Source: JBOFEH01 sp051650265
GTDB lineage: Bacteria; Bacillota; Clostridia; Lachnospirales; Cellulosilyticaceae
Assembly (NCBI GenBank): GCA_051650265.1
Contig: JBOFIR010000138.1
Location: 1 to 7,214 of the forward strand
DNA length: 7,214 nt
Direction of reading: 5' to 3'
Positions 1 to 6,910 of the stretch are shown here, piece by piece. The translations under genes and the position numbers were made by a program. The notes below the pieces were generated by a model. That model was not told where the DNA came from. It worked only from the letters and a program-made list of their open reading frames with translations, and made no database searches. Within the stretch, counting starts at the first letter, position 1; each line of letters begins with the position of its first letter.

Positions 1-2
1 GG

Positions 3-80
3 TCAGATAGATATCAAGGTATGATCATAGATGCAAAGGCCTATGATCATGAGGTTAGAGTATATACTAAAAATACTTAA
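3..80 (+). CDS. C-terminal tail of an upstream gene (partial, unrecognised)
   Basis: The frame starting at base 3 stays open from the window edge to a TAA at 78-80 and encodes about 25 residues ending DHEVRVYTKNT. The other two forward frames stop within the first 24 bases. The alternation of hydrophobic and charged residues (GMIIDA, VRVYT) resembles the closing beta strands of a globular protein. Some metallophosphoesterases end in a similar way, but the fragment is far too short to assign a family. No convincing terminator separates it from the following chemoreceptor gene: the T-run at 89-95 is preceded only by a four-base palindromic arm. Read-through into the next gene is therefore possible. 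Confidence 0.5.
   Translation, partial: SDRYQGMIIDAKAYDHEVRVYTKNT
21..50. repeat. Perfect 10-bp inverted repeat, 10-base spacer
   Basis: ATGATCATAG (21-30) and CTATGATCAT (41-50) are exact reverse complements with ten bases between them. Each arm also contains the 8-bp palindrome ATGATCAT. The repeat lies inside the tail of the upstream coding frame and has no T-tract after it, so it is not a standard terminator. It could be a DNA-binding site, an mRNA hairpin or chance. Confidence 0.45.
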
Positions 81-144
81 TGGAAAGCTTTTTTTGATTT
101 GGAAGAAAGGAATCACACAAAAGAACTTTGTATTTGTAATGGGG

Positions 145-171
145 TTGAAAATATTAATGAAATAATATACT
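145..171 (+). promoter_or_regulatory. Possible sigma-A-type promoter for the chemoreceptor gene
   Basis: TTGAAA (145-150) and TATACT (166-171) match the -35 and -10 hexamers well, but the 15-base spacer is shorter than the ideal 17. A weaker alternative pair is TTGTAT (128-133) with TATTAA (152-157). I saw no sigma-D (motility) or sigma-54 type element. The rest of 81-213 is A+T-rich with no further signal. Confidence 0.35.
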
Positions 172-213
172 CTAGTTTAGTTAATACAATTACAAAAGTG
201 GAGATCTAATCAT

Positions 214-1956
214 ATGAAAAAAAGTAAGGGAATTGGTACGAAATTAGGAGCGCTTATCGTATTTATAACTTTGTTTATTATAGGAATAAGTAGCTTTACG
301 TGGAGTCAGTTTGGATTATCTAGCATCAAAAATCAGCAAAACTTAAACGAAATCCTTACATATACCCAAATCGTGGATGATGTCAGGCAAACTCAAGTGA
401 ATTTCAAAATTCAAGTACAAGAATGGAAAAACACATTGCTTAGAGGCAATGATCAGAAGGACTTTGAAAAATACTACCAATCGTTCTGCGAGCAGCAGGA
501 AAATGTGCAGGGGCAACTAGCAGAGTTGGAAGAGGGGATGATCCAGCTAAAATGTGATGTGACTTTGGTAGAGGAACTCATACAAACACATCAACAACTC
601 TATCAAGCCTATCAGCAGGCAATAAAAAGTTATAACCCTGCAGATGTCAATAGTTACCGTGTAGTAGATACTTTGGTAAGAGGGATTGACCGTAAGGCAA
701 CGGAAGATATGGATCAATTGGTCTTGCAAATACAAGACTTTACAGAAGATAGAATGAATCAGATGCTCAAACAGGAGCGCCAAGATATAAAATGGGTGAA
801 TATCAAACTAGCTATAATTGCGATAGGAAGTTTAGGGCTCATTAGTGTATTTGCTTTTGTGATAAGAGGGACATATAAAAATATCACAAGATTTATCGCA
901 GAGTTGGATTGGGTCATGAAGCATGCTGCTGACGGAGATCTTACTGTCAGGGGTAAGGTAGTAAGTCAAGATGAACTGAGTGTGATCACCATGAGGTTCA
1001 ATGAGGTACTAGATAACATACAGAGGTTATTAGGTGAAAGTCAAGAAATAAGTCATGTTGTAAGTAGTTCTTCATACAAGATTAATCAAGGGATAACAGC
1101 TATGAATGAAACATCTCAAATTATCTCACATACGATGGTGGAGATCGCAAAAGGTGCAACAGATCAAAGTACCCAAGTAAGAGAAAGCCATGAATCGATG
1201 GTAAAAGTAGTAGATGGGATAGATAGGGTTATCAAGCATATGAGACAAAGTGAGGATCAGGTCGACAATACAGAGCAAGTGGTTGATCAAGGAATGCATA
1301 CACTTCAGATGCAACGAACCAAAATGGATGAGACAAAAGGTGCAACAGAACGTGTAGAAGAAACCATAACAGCGCTTAAATTGAGATCAAAAGAAATTGG
1401 AGATGTAGTTGTATTTATTAATGGCATTACAGATCAAATTAATCTGTTATCTCTGAATGCAAGTATCGAAGCTGCAAGAGCGGGAGAGGCAGGAAAAGGC
1501 TTTACGGTCGTTGCAGATGAAATTAAAAAATTAGCTGACTTATCCAAGCAGCATACAGGAACCATCAGCAAATTGATCACAGATGTGCAGAGCTACATTC
1601 AAAATGTGGGGGAAGATGTAAAGGGGACACAGGAAGCTGTCTCGGAGCAAGAGCTATCCCTTGAAGCGATCGAAAATATATTTGAGGTGATTCGTAAATC
1701 TATAGAGAAAGTAGCTTGCCAGGCAAAAGAAGTGACACAAGAGACGGATCATATGCATAAGGCTGTGGCTATGATGCAAAAAGCGATGTCTGGAATTACT
1801 GAGGTGATAGAAAATACAGCACATGAAGCAGAAGAAAATACGGCAACAATGGAAGAACAAACAGCGGCCATAGAAGAAATAGCAGCTGCTATGAATTATT
1901 TGTCAGAACAAACAGATGTGCTCGAATCGCTTATTAAAAAGTTTAAGTTAAAATAA
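214..1956 (+). CDS. Methyl-accepting chemotaxis protein (transmembrane chemoreceptor)
   Basis: This is a 580-residue chemoreceptor that senses an external signal and controls the CheA kinase through CheW. Residues 11-30 form the first membrane helix. Residues about 35-195 are a mostly helical extracellular domain, probably of the four-helix-bundle sensor class. The second membrane helix spans about 198-217, followed by a HAMP linker (about 218-272) with GDLTV and the DEL...FN pattern. A long cytoplasmic coiled coil has its kinase-contact hairpin tip at about 405-444, containing NASIEAARAGEAGKGF and VVADEIKKLA, which is diagnostic of the family. Glutamate/glutamine-rich segments such as TMEEQTAAIEE (545-555) are plausible methylation sites. 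The arm lengths on either side of the tip, about 150 residues each, suggest the long 44-helix class. There is no C-terminal CheR-tethering pentapeptide; the protein ends KKFKLK. The start follows AGTGGAG at 197-203. The gene is apparently monocistronic, and the ligand cannot be predicted. Confidence 0.96.
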   Translation: MKKSKGIGTKLGALIVFITLFIIGISSFTWSQFGLSSIKNQQNLNEILTYTQIVDDVRQTQVNFKIQVQEWKNTLLRGNDQKDFEKYYQSFCEQQENVQGQLAELEEGMIQLKCDVTLVEELIQTHQQLYQAYQQAIKSYNPADVNSYRVVDTLVRGIDRKATEDMDQLVLQIQDFTEDRMNQMLKQERQDIKWVNIKLAIIAIGSLGLISVFAFVIRGTYKNITRFIAELDWVMKHAADGDLTVRGKVVSQDELSVITMRFNEVLDNIQRLLGESQEISHVVSSSSYKINQGITAMNETSQIISHTMVEIAKGATDQSTQVRESHESMVKVVDGIDRVIKHMRQSEDQVDNTEQVVDQGMHTLQMQRTKMDETKGATERVEETITALKLRSKEIGDVVVFINGITDQINLLSLNASIEAARAGEAGKGFTVVADEIKKLADLSKQHTGTISKLITDVQSYIQNVGEDVKGTQEAVSEQELSLEAIENIFEVIRKSIEKVACQAKEVTQETDHMHKAVAMMQKAMSGITEVIENTAHEAEENTATMEEQTAAIEEIAAAMNYLSEQTDVLESLIKKFKLK

Positions 1957-1983
1957 AGTAGTCGTTTCATTTTGAACTGCAAC

Positions 1984-2026
1984 AAAAAAGCTGTATCCTT
2001 TAAAAACTAATGGATACAGCTTTTTT
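1984..2026. terminator. Rho-independent terminator after the chemoreceptor gene, likely bidirectional
   Basis: A 15-base arm (1984-1998, A-run then GCTGTATCC) pairs perfectly with 2012-2026 (GGATACAGC then six T) around a 13-base loop. The A-run on one side and the T-run on the other allow termination on either strand. It begins 27 bases after the chemoreceptor stop codon. Confidence 0.9.
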
Positions 2027-2074
2027 ATATGAAAAATTCAAGGCTCCTAGATGGAAAGGAATCAAGTGAAAATG

Positions 2075-2128
2075 CAAACATAATGATTTAAAGAATATAA
2101 AAACACAAACATAAGATTAAAATGTTTG
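2075..2128. promoter_or_regulatory. Three CAAACAT words (two direct, one inverted): candidate operator
   Basis: CAAACATAATGATTTAAA (2075-2092) and CAAACATAAGATTAAAA (2106-2122) are near-identical direct repeats starting 31 bases apart, about three helical turns. The second copy is also one arm of an inverted repeat: CAAACAT (2106-2112) and ATGTTTG (2122-2128) with nine bases between. The inverted arm overlaps the -35 hexamer of the promoter for the next gene. This layout would suit a dimeric regulator, possibly the adjacent gene product acting on its own promoter. Binding is inferred, not shown. Confidence 0.45.
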
Positions 2129-2154
2129 ATATTTAACGGGTCATTTATTATAAT
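2126..2154 (+). promoter_or_regulatory. Strong sigma-A-type promoter for the DUF2087 regulator gene
   Basis: TTGATA (2126-2131) and a perfect TATAAT (2149-2154) are separated by the ideal 17 bases. Transcription should begin near 2161, only about 15-17 bases before the start codon, so the leader is hardly more than the ribosome-binding site. Confidence 0.8.
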
Positions 2155-2177
2155 AGAGTTAAAAAGGAGGGGATATG

Positions 2178-2948
2178 ATGGAAGAGAATATTAATGAGTT
2201 GTTCTGGAATGCAACAGTAGAAGAGATTAAGAGGGGTTACATCGAGGAAGACGTGTATTACCAATGTATCATATGCGGTGAAAAATTCGTAAAGGGTGAA
2301 GTCTTTCCTTTTGAAGCACGTTTTTTTGATGCGAGAAAGATGATCACACTGCATATTCAAGAGCAGCATCATTCAATGCTTCGTTATATGATGCAGATGA
2401 ATCGCAGCTTTTTAGGAATTACAGATGTACAGAGAGACTTTTTACAATATTTGATTGAGAGTGCAGATGATAAAGAAGTTGCAGCAAAGATGGGGATTCA
2501 TCCATCTACAGTGAGAAATCATAAGTATAGACTCAGAGAGAAGGAGAAGCAGGCCAAGCTTTTCTTAGCGATGATGGAGCTGGTAGAGGCTGATCAAGAC
2601 AAATCGATGCAGCAAGTAGAAGACACAGTGCTCCATAGCACATCAAAAACAGCAACGATGGTGGATGATCGCTACAATACAACTGAAGCAGAAAAAGAGA
2701 AGATCATAAGAAGTTATATGGATGAGACGGGATCACTCAAGAGTTACCCAGCCAAAGAGAAGCGCAAGATTGTTGTATTAGAGGCAATCAGTAAAAACTT
2801 CAAGAAGGGGCGAAGCTATAATGAGCATGAAGTCAACTTGATGCTCACACGTATTTATAGTGATCATGTTTTGCTACGTCGTGCCTTGATTGAGTATGGA
2901 TTTATGGAGAGAGATCAAACGGGAACGAAGTACTGGATCAAAGAGTAG
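2178..2948 (+). CDS. DUF2087-domain transcriptional regulator with LuxR-type HTH and zinc-finger-like N-terminus
   Basis: This is a probable cytoplasmic DNA-binding regulator of 256 residues. The N-terminal part has a CIIC pair at about 30-33 followed by H59, H64 and H65, a C-x2-C...H-x4-H arrangement that could bind zinc. Residues about 79-120 (LGITDVQRDFLQYL, then KEVAAKMGIHPSTVRNHKYRLR) form a LuxR/GerE-type helix-turn-helix. A charged, polar linker runs to about 185. The last 70 residues (LKSYPAKEKRKIVVLEAI to KYWIKE) match the DUF2087 pattern, a domain often joined to helix-turn-helix modules. Two ATGs, at 2175 and 2178, are in frame. GGAGG at 2166-2170 lies 4 bases from the first and 7 from the second, so 2178 is preferred. 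The gene has its own promoter and terminators on both sides. Its target genes are unknown; itself and the importer downstream are candidates by position. Confidence 0.85.
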   Translation: MEENINELFWNATVEEIKRGYIEEDVYYQCIICGEKFVKGEVFPFEARFFDARKMITLHIQEQHHSMLRYMMQMNRSFLGITDVQRDFLQYLIESADDKEVAAKMGIHPSTVRNHKYRLREKEKQAKLFLAMMELVEADQDKSMQQVEDTVLHSTSKTATMVDDRYNTTEAEKEKIIRSYMDETGSLKSYPAKEKRKIVVLEAISKNFKKGRSYNEHEVNLMLTRIYSDHVLLRRALIEYGFMERDQTGTKYWIKE

Positions 2949-2976
2949 GCTTCGTGTAGCAAAAAAAGAAAAAGAC

Positions 2977-3018
2977 AAAAAAATCCAACTTAAGCATTTG
3001 TTTGAGTTGGATTTTTTT
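2977..3018. terminator. Strong rho-independent terminator after the regulator gene
   Basis: Seven A then TCCAACT (2977-2990) pair perfectly with AGTTGGA plus seven T (3005-3018). A G-U pair and two A-T pairs extend the stem to 2993/3002, leaving an eight-base loop. The A-rich and T-rich flanks make it plausible in both directions. It isolates the regulator transcript from the importer operon. Confidence 0.92.
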
Positions 3019-3269
3019 GTTTAAACTATGGCAAAAGCAATATAGGATAGTAAGAAAACAAAATAGTAAATTATAAAAATATTTAAAATAATATAAAATA
3101 TAAACAACAAGTATTATTAAAAATAACTAAAAAATAAAAGTAATAGGAGGTAAAGTTAAGAAACATCAACAAATATCATCTGAGGTAGGGACGAAGATGT
3201 GGGCAAGCTGAATGATATTTAGAGGTTGATACGGACAGAAGAATAGGGAGATTAGGGGGAGGAGTAACA
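3019..3269 (+). promoter_or_regulatory. Leader region of the importer operon
   Basis: These 251 bases hold no credible gene. The first half (to about 3143) is extremely A+T-rich, with many TATAAA-like words but no -35 hexamer at the right distance, so I cannot place the promoter. The best guess, TTGTTT (3017-3022) with TATAGG (3041-3046), is weak and overlaps the preceding terminator. The second half turns sharply purine-rich and contains an AGGAGG (3145-3150) with no start codon after it, a long inverted repeat (3165-3230), and the GGGGGAGGAG ribosome site of the first permease (3255-3264). No catabolite-repression (cre) site was recognised. Confidence 0.5.
3165..3230 (+). other. Long imperfect inverted repeat / possible structured mRNA leader
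   Basis: ATCAAC (3165-3170) pairs with GTTGAT (3225-3230). After a four-base bulge (3221-3224), AAATATCAT (3171-3179) pairs with ATGATATTT (3212-3220), giving 15 base pairs enclosing a G-rich 32-base interior (3180-3211). Within it, CATCT (3177-3181) can instead pair with AGATG (3195-3199), a fold that excludes the inner end of the main stem. I do not recognise a known riboswitch class. There is no T-tract, and no pyrimidine-rich strand that could mask the downstream ribosome site. Confidence 0.45.
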
Positions 3270-4253
3270 ATGATAAGAGAGAATATTCAAGTTGAAAATA
3301 CGACGCTTATACTCGAAAAAAGTACCCAGCTGAGCTTTAAAGAAAAATTTACAAAAGTGAAAAGAAGAATTATGAGGCACTGGCAACTCTACGTTATTCT
3401 GTTAGTTCCAGTTGTATTAGTAGCTATCTTTTCATATGGGCCAATGTACGGGTTACAGATAGCTTTTAAAGATTATATTCCGTCATATGGGATCGCAGGA
3501 AGTGAGTGGGTAGGTTTTAAGCATTTTACTAATTTCGTCAATTCGCATCAGTTTTCTAGGCTGATCTGGAATACGTTAAGCATTAGTTTGTATTCAATCA
3601 TAGCGGGTTTTCCAATTCCGATTATATTGGCACTAGCGCTTAATGAATGTACAAGTACAAAGTTTAAGAAGACAGTGCAGATGATTACCTATGCACCACA
3701 TTTTATCTCTACAGTTGTCATGGTAGGTATTATTTTATTAGTTTTATCTCCAAGTTCAGGGATACTGAACCAATTCATTCAGTTGTTTGGTGGACAACCT
3801 GTAGACTTTATGGCAAAGCCAGAGTGGTTCAAATCTATCTATGTATGGACTGGTGTATGGCAGGGGATGGGATACAGTTCTATTATCTATATAGCAGCTT
3901 TGGCAGGTATTGATCAGACGTTACATGAGGCGGCAATTGTAGATGGTGCGACCAGATGGCAACGTATCTTACATGTCAATATACCAGGGATTTTACCAAC
4001 CATCACAATACTCCTTATTATGAATTTTGGTAGTGTGATGAGCGTTGGCTATGAGAAGATCTTGCTCATGCAAAATAGTTTAAATATGCCAGCATCAGAT
4101 GTCATCTCAACCTTTGTCTACCGAATGGGTCTTGAGAGTGCACAGTATAGTTTTTCAGCAGCAGTAGGTTTATTTAATTCAGTGATTAACTTCATATTAT
4201 TAGTGATTGTCAATAAGGTTGCGAAAAAAATAGGGGAAACCAGCTTGTGGTAA
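3270..4253 (+). CDS. Sugar ABC transporter permease, LplB family
   Basis: This is a 327-residue inner subunit of a carbohydrate importer. A charged cytoplasmic N-terminus of about 37 residues is followed by about six membrane helices (near 39-59, 102-125, 138-160, 190-212, 242-256 and 296-316). The sequence GPMYGLQIAFKDYI just after the first helix is typical of LplB/YteP-type permeases. The EAA loop that docks onto the ATPase is at about 220-241 (EAAIVDGATRWQRILHVNIPG), with the conserved glycine at 226. The start is set by GGAGG at 3258-3262, seven bases upstream. The second permease follows after 12 bases, so the two are translated from one message and should form a heterodimeric channel. 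Family members carry oligosaccharides or uronate-type sugars; the substrate here is unknown. Confidence 0.94.
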   Translation: MIRENIQVENTTLILEKSTQLSFKEKFTKVKRRIMRHWQLYVILLVPVVLVAIFSYGPMYGLQIAFKDYIPSYGIAGSEWVGFKHFTNFVNSHQFSRLIWNTLSISLYSIIAGFPIPIILALALNECTSTKFKKTVQMITYAPHFISTVVMVGIILLVLSPSSGILNQFIQLFGGQPVDFMAKPEWFKSIYVWTGVWQGMGYSSIIYIAALAGIDQTLHEAAIVDGATRWQRILHVNIPGILPTITILLIMNFGSVMSVGYEKILLMQNSLNMPASDVISTFVYRMGLESAQYSFSAAVGLFNSVINFILLVIVNKVAKKIGETSLW

Positions 4254-4265
4254 GGGGGAAGAGCT

Positions 4266-5171
4266 ATGATCAAAGCGAGAAAAAAACGAATGAATGAGTC
4301 AAGGCGAGATAAAATCTTTATGGTAATTAATGCAATGATTCTTTGGAGTGTGCTGATTTTAGTAGCCTATCCTCTGATCTATGTAGTAAGTGCATCTTTT
4401 AGTAACCCACAGGCTGTAAGTAGTGGAAAGGTATGGTTGTGGCCAGTAGACTTTACCTTACGTGGCTATGAAGTTGTATTTAAGCATCCAGATATCATGC
4501 GAGGATTTGTGAATGCCATTTATATCACAGTGCTAGGTACGGTGGTACAGGTTATTATAACCATTATGGCAGCTTATCCACTATCAAGAAAAACTTTATA
4601 TGGTAAAGGTGCGATTACTTTATTCTTCACTTTTACGATGTTCTTTGGAGGGGGATTAATCCCTACATTCATATTGATCAATAACCTAAATCTCTATAAT
4701 ACTTACTGGGCATTAATCCTGCCAGGGGCAGTAGGTGTATACAACGTTATTGTTGCACGAACATTTTTCCAAACAACGATTCCAGAGGATTTGTTTGAAG
4801 CAGGCCAACTGGATGGCTGCTCAGATTTTAGATTTTTGGTAAGTGTTGTGCTACCACTTTCAAAACCAATCATTGCTGTACTTGTGATGTTTTATGCAGT
4901 AGGGCACTGGAATTCTTATTTTGGACCAATGATCTATCTATCAGATAAGGAATTATATCCATTACAAATTATCTTAAGAAACATTTTAGTTCAAAACCAA
5001 TTTGATTCACAAATGATGATGGATGTTAAAAGTATGGAACAGCAAAAGGGTCTCGCAGAGCTGATCAAATACTCAGTTATTGTTGTATCAAGTTTACCAA
5101 TGTTGATCCTGTATCCATTTATTCAAAAGCACTTTGTAAAAGGTGTCATGATTGGTGCGATCAAAGGTTAA
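4266..5171 (+). CDS. Carbohydrate ABC transporter permease, LplC/YtcP family
   Basis: This is the 301-residue partner permease of the same importer. A basic N-terminus (KARKKRMNESRRDK) precedes about six membrane helices, the first at about 17-41 and the last at about 268-286. FSNPQAVSSGKVWLWP after the first helix and the C-terminal KHFVKGVMIGAIKG are hallmarks of the LplC/YtcP group. The EAA loop begins at residue 178 (EAGQLDGCSDFRF, then LPLSKPI). Its third residue is glycine instead of the usual alanine, while the key glycine (184) and the LP pair (196-197) are kept. The ribosome site is GGGGGAAGAG starting at 4254, immediately after the stop of the first permease. The binding-protein gene begins 37 bases downstream. 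No ATP-binding subunit is encoded nearby, so a shared ATPase of MsmX type is expected to power the complex. Confidence 0.94.
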   Translation: MIKARKKRMNESRRDKIFMVINAMILWSVLILVAYPLIYVVSASFSNPQAVSSGKVWLWPVDFTLRGYEVVFKHPDIMRGFVNAIYITVLGTVVQVIITIMAAYPLSRKTLYGKGAITLFFTFTMFFGGGLIPTFILINNLNLYNTYWALILPGAVGVYNVIVARTFFQTTIPEDLFEAGQLDGCSDFRFLVSVVLPLSKPIIAVLVMFYAVGHWNSYFGPMIYLSDKELYPLQIILRNILVQNQFDSQMMMDVKSMEQQKGLAELIKYSVIVVSSLPMLILYPFIQKHFVKGVMIGAIKG

Positions 5172-5208
5172 AACTAAATTAAAAAAATAAATTATATGGG
5201 GGTAGATT

Positions 5209-6873
5209 ATGAATAAGAAGCTTGTATCAACTTTTATTGCTTTAACAATTTTAACATCCATGGCGGCTACTGGATGCTCGGGGAAGACGGATTCAAAAGA
5301 TGCTGCGGCAGCGGCTGCAGCAGTTGAATACAATGAGCTAGGGACTTTCCCTATTGTAAAAGAAAAACAAGAGATTTCTATTACTGCACCTGATACGGCA
5401 TACATACTTGATTTAAATAGCAATGAGTTCACTAAGTGGTATGAAGAAAAAACCAATATTAAAGTGAACTATGAGCAAATACCAGAGGAATCATTCAAAG
5501 AGAAGAAGAACCTGATGTTAGCAACAGGCAACTTACCTGATGCATTTTTGATGGGTGGATTTAGCAAGGAGGATGAAGTAACTTATGGCCAACAAGGGAT
5601 TATCATTCCTCTAAATGACTTGATTGAAAAATATGGTTACTATACTAAGCAAGTATTTGAACAGCAAGATCAGCTCCCAGCTGCAATCACTGCACCAGAT
5701 GGTAATATTTATTCCTTACCACGTATCAATGAATGTTATCACTGTATGTATCCTGGAAAGGCATGGATTAACCAAGACTGGTTAGATAAGTTAGGACTCA
5801 AATATCCAGAGACGACAACTGAATTAGTAGAGGTATTAAAAGCATTTAAAACACAAGATCCAAATGGTAATGGAAAAGCAGATGAAATTGGGATGATTGG
5901 TTCTACAAATGGATGGAATGCAAATCCTATTGATTTCCTCATGAATTCATTTGTATACAATGATTATGGCAAACGACTAGGTGTGAAGGATGGAAAAGTT
6001 TATTTTGCACCATTAACAGATGAGTGGCGTGAGGGACTTCAATTTATCAATCAGATGATGAAAGATGGTTTGATTGAATCCACATCTTTAACACAACCTT
6101 CACAAGAAATGTTAGCCTTAGCAAATAGTGATGTACCAGTAATTGGTGTTGGTGTCGGTGCGACAGCTGGAGATACAGAGGGTAGTGAAGCACTTGGTAG
6201 ATACAAAATGTATCAACCACTCAGTCCACTTGAAGGACCAAAAGGCGTACGTACAACGATTACTGCACCAGGGGGCATTTATTCAGGACATTTTGTGATT
6301 ACAAACAAAGCAAAAAATCCAGAATTACTCTTTAAATGGGTAGATTCACTTTATAATCCAGAAGTTACAATGTGCTCGAACTATGGCGTTCAAGGCGAAG
6401 AGTGGGAAGCAGCACCAGAGGGATACTTAGGATTGGATGGGAAGCAAGCCAAATGGAGTAAAATTCAAAAAGAGCCACAAACAGGGGAGCAAAATACTGC
6501 AATGCCAAACGTTGCTTTAGTAAATCTTACTGCAGACGTAAGGGCGGGTGAAGCACTTAACCCAGAAGATGACATGGCACCATATAAAGGAGAAGCAAAA
6601 CTCTTTAGTGCAACAAGAGATTTCTATGAACCTTATGCTGAAAAAGAGTATTTACCTTCAAGTATGTATATGCTTCCTGAAGAGTTAGATGGCTTAGCAC
6701 AACTTCAAACTCAAATCTTAGACTATATCAAGGAAACAATGGGGGCATTTGTAACAGGTACAAAAGATATTAATAATGATGCAGAGTGGGACAAATACAA
6801 AAAAGAATTAGAAGCATTGAATGTTACACGTTATGTGGAAGTACACCAAGCAGCATTTGATCGTACAAAATAA
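5209..6873 (+). CDS. Extracellular substrate-binding lipoprotein of the sugar importer (LipO/YtcQ type)
   Basis: This 554-residue lipoprotein would capture the sugar outside the cell and deliver it to the two permeases. The signal peptide (1-22: KK, then a hydrophobic core) ends at a lipobox-like AATG-C with the lipidated cysteine at 23; alanine at -3 is less usual than leucine. A polar tether with seven alanines in a row (32-38) follows. The mature part has family-1 binding-protein features: ISITAPDTAYILDLNSNEF, EEKTNIKVNYEQIP and LATGNLPDAFL. DPNGNGKADE (217-226) resembles the calcium loop of AlgQ-type oligosaccharide-binding proteins. Unusually there is a CYHC pair at 176-179 and another cysteine at 389, residues generally rare in exported clostridial proteins. 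At 554 residues it is somewhat longer than the roughly 500 of LipO-like proteins. A weak GGGGG (5198-5202) lies six bases before the ATG. No separate promoter is visible, so it is the third gene of the operon. Confidence 0.94.
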   Translation: MNKKLVSTFIALTILTSMAATGCSGKTDSKDAAAAAAAVEYNELGTFPIVKEKQEISITAPDTAYILDLNSNEFTKWYEEKTNIKVNYEQIPEESFKEKKNLMLATGNLPDAFLMGGFSKEDEVTYGQQGIIIPLNDLIEKYGYYTKQVFEQQDQLPAAITAPDGNIYSLPRINECYHCMYPGKAWINQDWLDKLGLKYPETTTELVEVLKAFKTQDPNGNGKADEIGMIGSTNGWNANPIDFLMNSFVYNDYGKRLGVKDGKVYFAPLTDEWREGLQFINQMMKDGLIESTSLTQPSQEMLALANSDVPVIGVGVGATAGDTEGSEALGRYKMYQPLSPLEGPKGVRTTITAPGGIYSGHFVITNKAKNPELLFKWVDSLYNPEVTMCSNYGVQGEEWEAAPEGYLGLDGKQAKWSKIQKEPQTGEQNTAMPNVALVNLTADVRAGEALNPEDDMAPYKGEAKLFSATRDFYEPYAEKEYLPSSMYMLPEELDGLAQLQTQILDYIKETMGAFVTGTKDINNDAEWDKYKKELEALNVTRYVEVHQAAFDRTK

Positions 6874-6882
6874 TTGATTGGA

Positions 6883-6910
6883 GAGGCTAGTAAAGTTACT
6901 AGCCTCTTTT
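6883..6910 (+). terminator. Rho-independent terminator after the importer operon
   Basis: GAGGCTAGTAA (6883-6893) is exactly complementary to TTACTAGCCTC (6896-6906), giving at least nine practical base pairs with a tight loop. Four T (6907-6910) follow. The T-tract is short, so some read-through into the next gene is possible. It starts ten bases after the binding-protein stop codon. Confidence 0.82.

Noticed and set aside
81..100. GGAAAGCTTTTTTTG as a terminator of the upstream gene
   Set aside because: Only a four-base palindromic arm with no loop precedes the T-run, so no stable hairpin can form.
547..783. Minus-strand open frame inside the chemoreceptor gene (similar ones at 1126-1314 and 1654-1860)
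   Set aside because: Cysteine-, histidine- and leucine-rich translations are what the reverse of a glutamine/glutamate-rich coiled coil gives; they are shadows.
3017..3046. TTGTTT / TATAGG as promoter of the importer operon
   Set aside because: Poor hexamer matches, 18-base spacer, and the -35 is part of the terminator T-tract; too weak to list as a feature.
3180..3211. Resemblance of GGGACGAAG...GGGCAAGC to pieces of the GEMM cyclic-di-GMP riboswitch
   Set aside because: The pieces are short, out of order relative to the consensus, and the required paired stems and tetraloop-receptor are absent.
5300..5325. GCN repeat (seven alanine codons) as a possible repeat-expansion or phase-variable tract
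   Set aside because: The codons are mixed and in frame, and low-complexity tethers after a lipobox are common; nothing suggests slippage.
5094..5456. 120-codon open frame on the minus strand
   Set aside because: It lies antisense across the end of the second permease and the start of the binding lipoprotein, both well-supported genes; it has no family resemblance and partly reads the alanine-rich tether in reverse.
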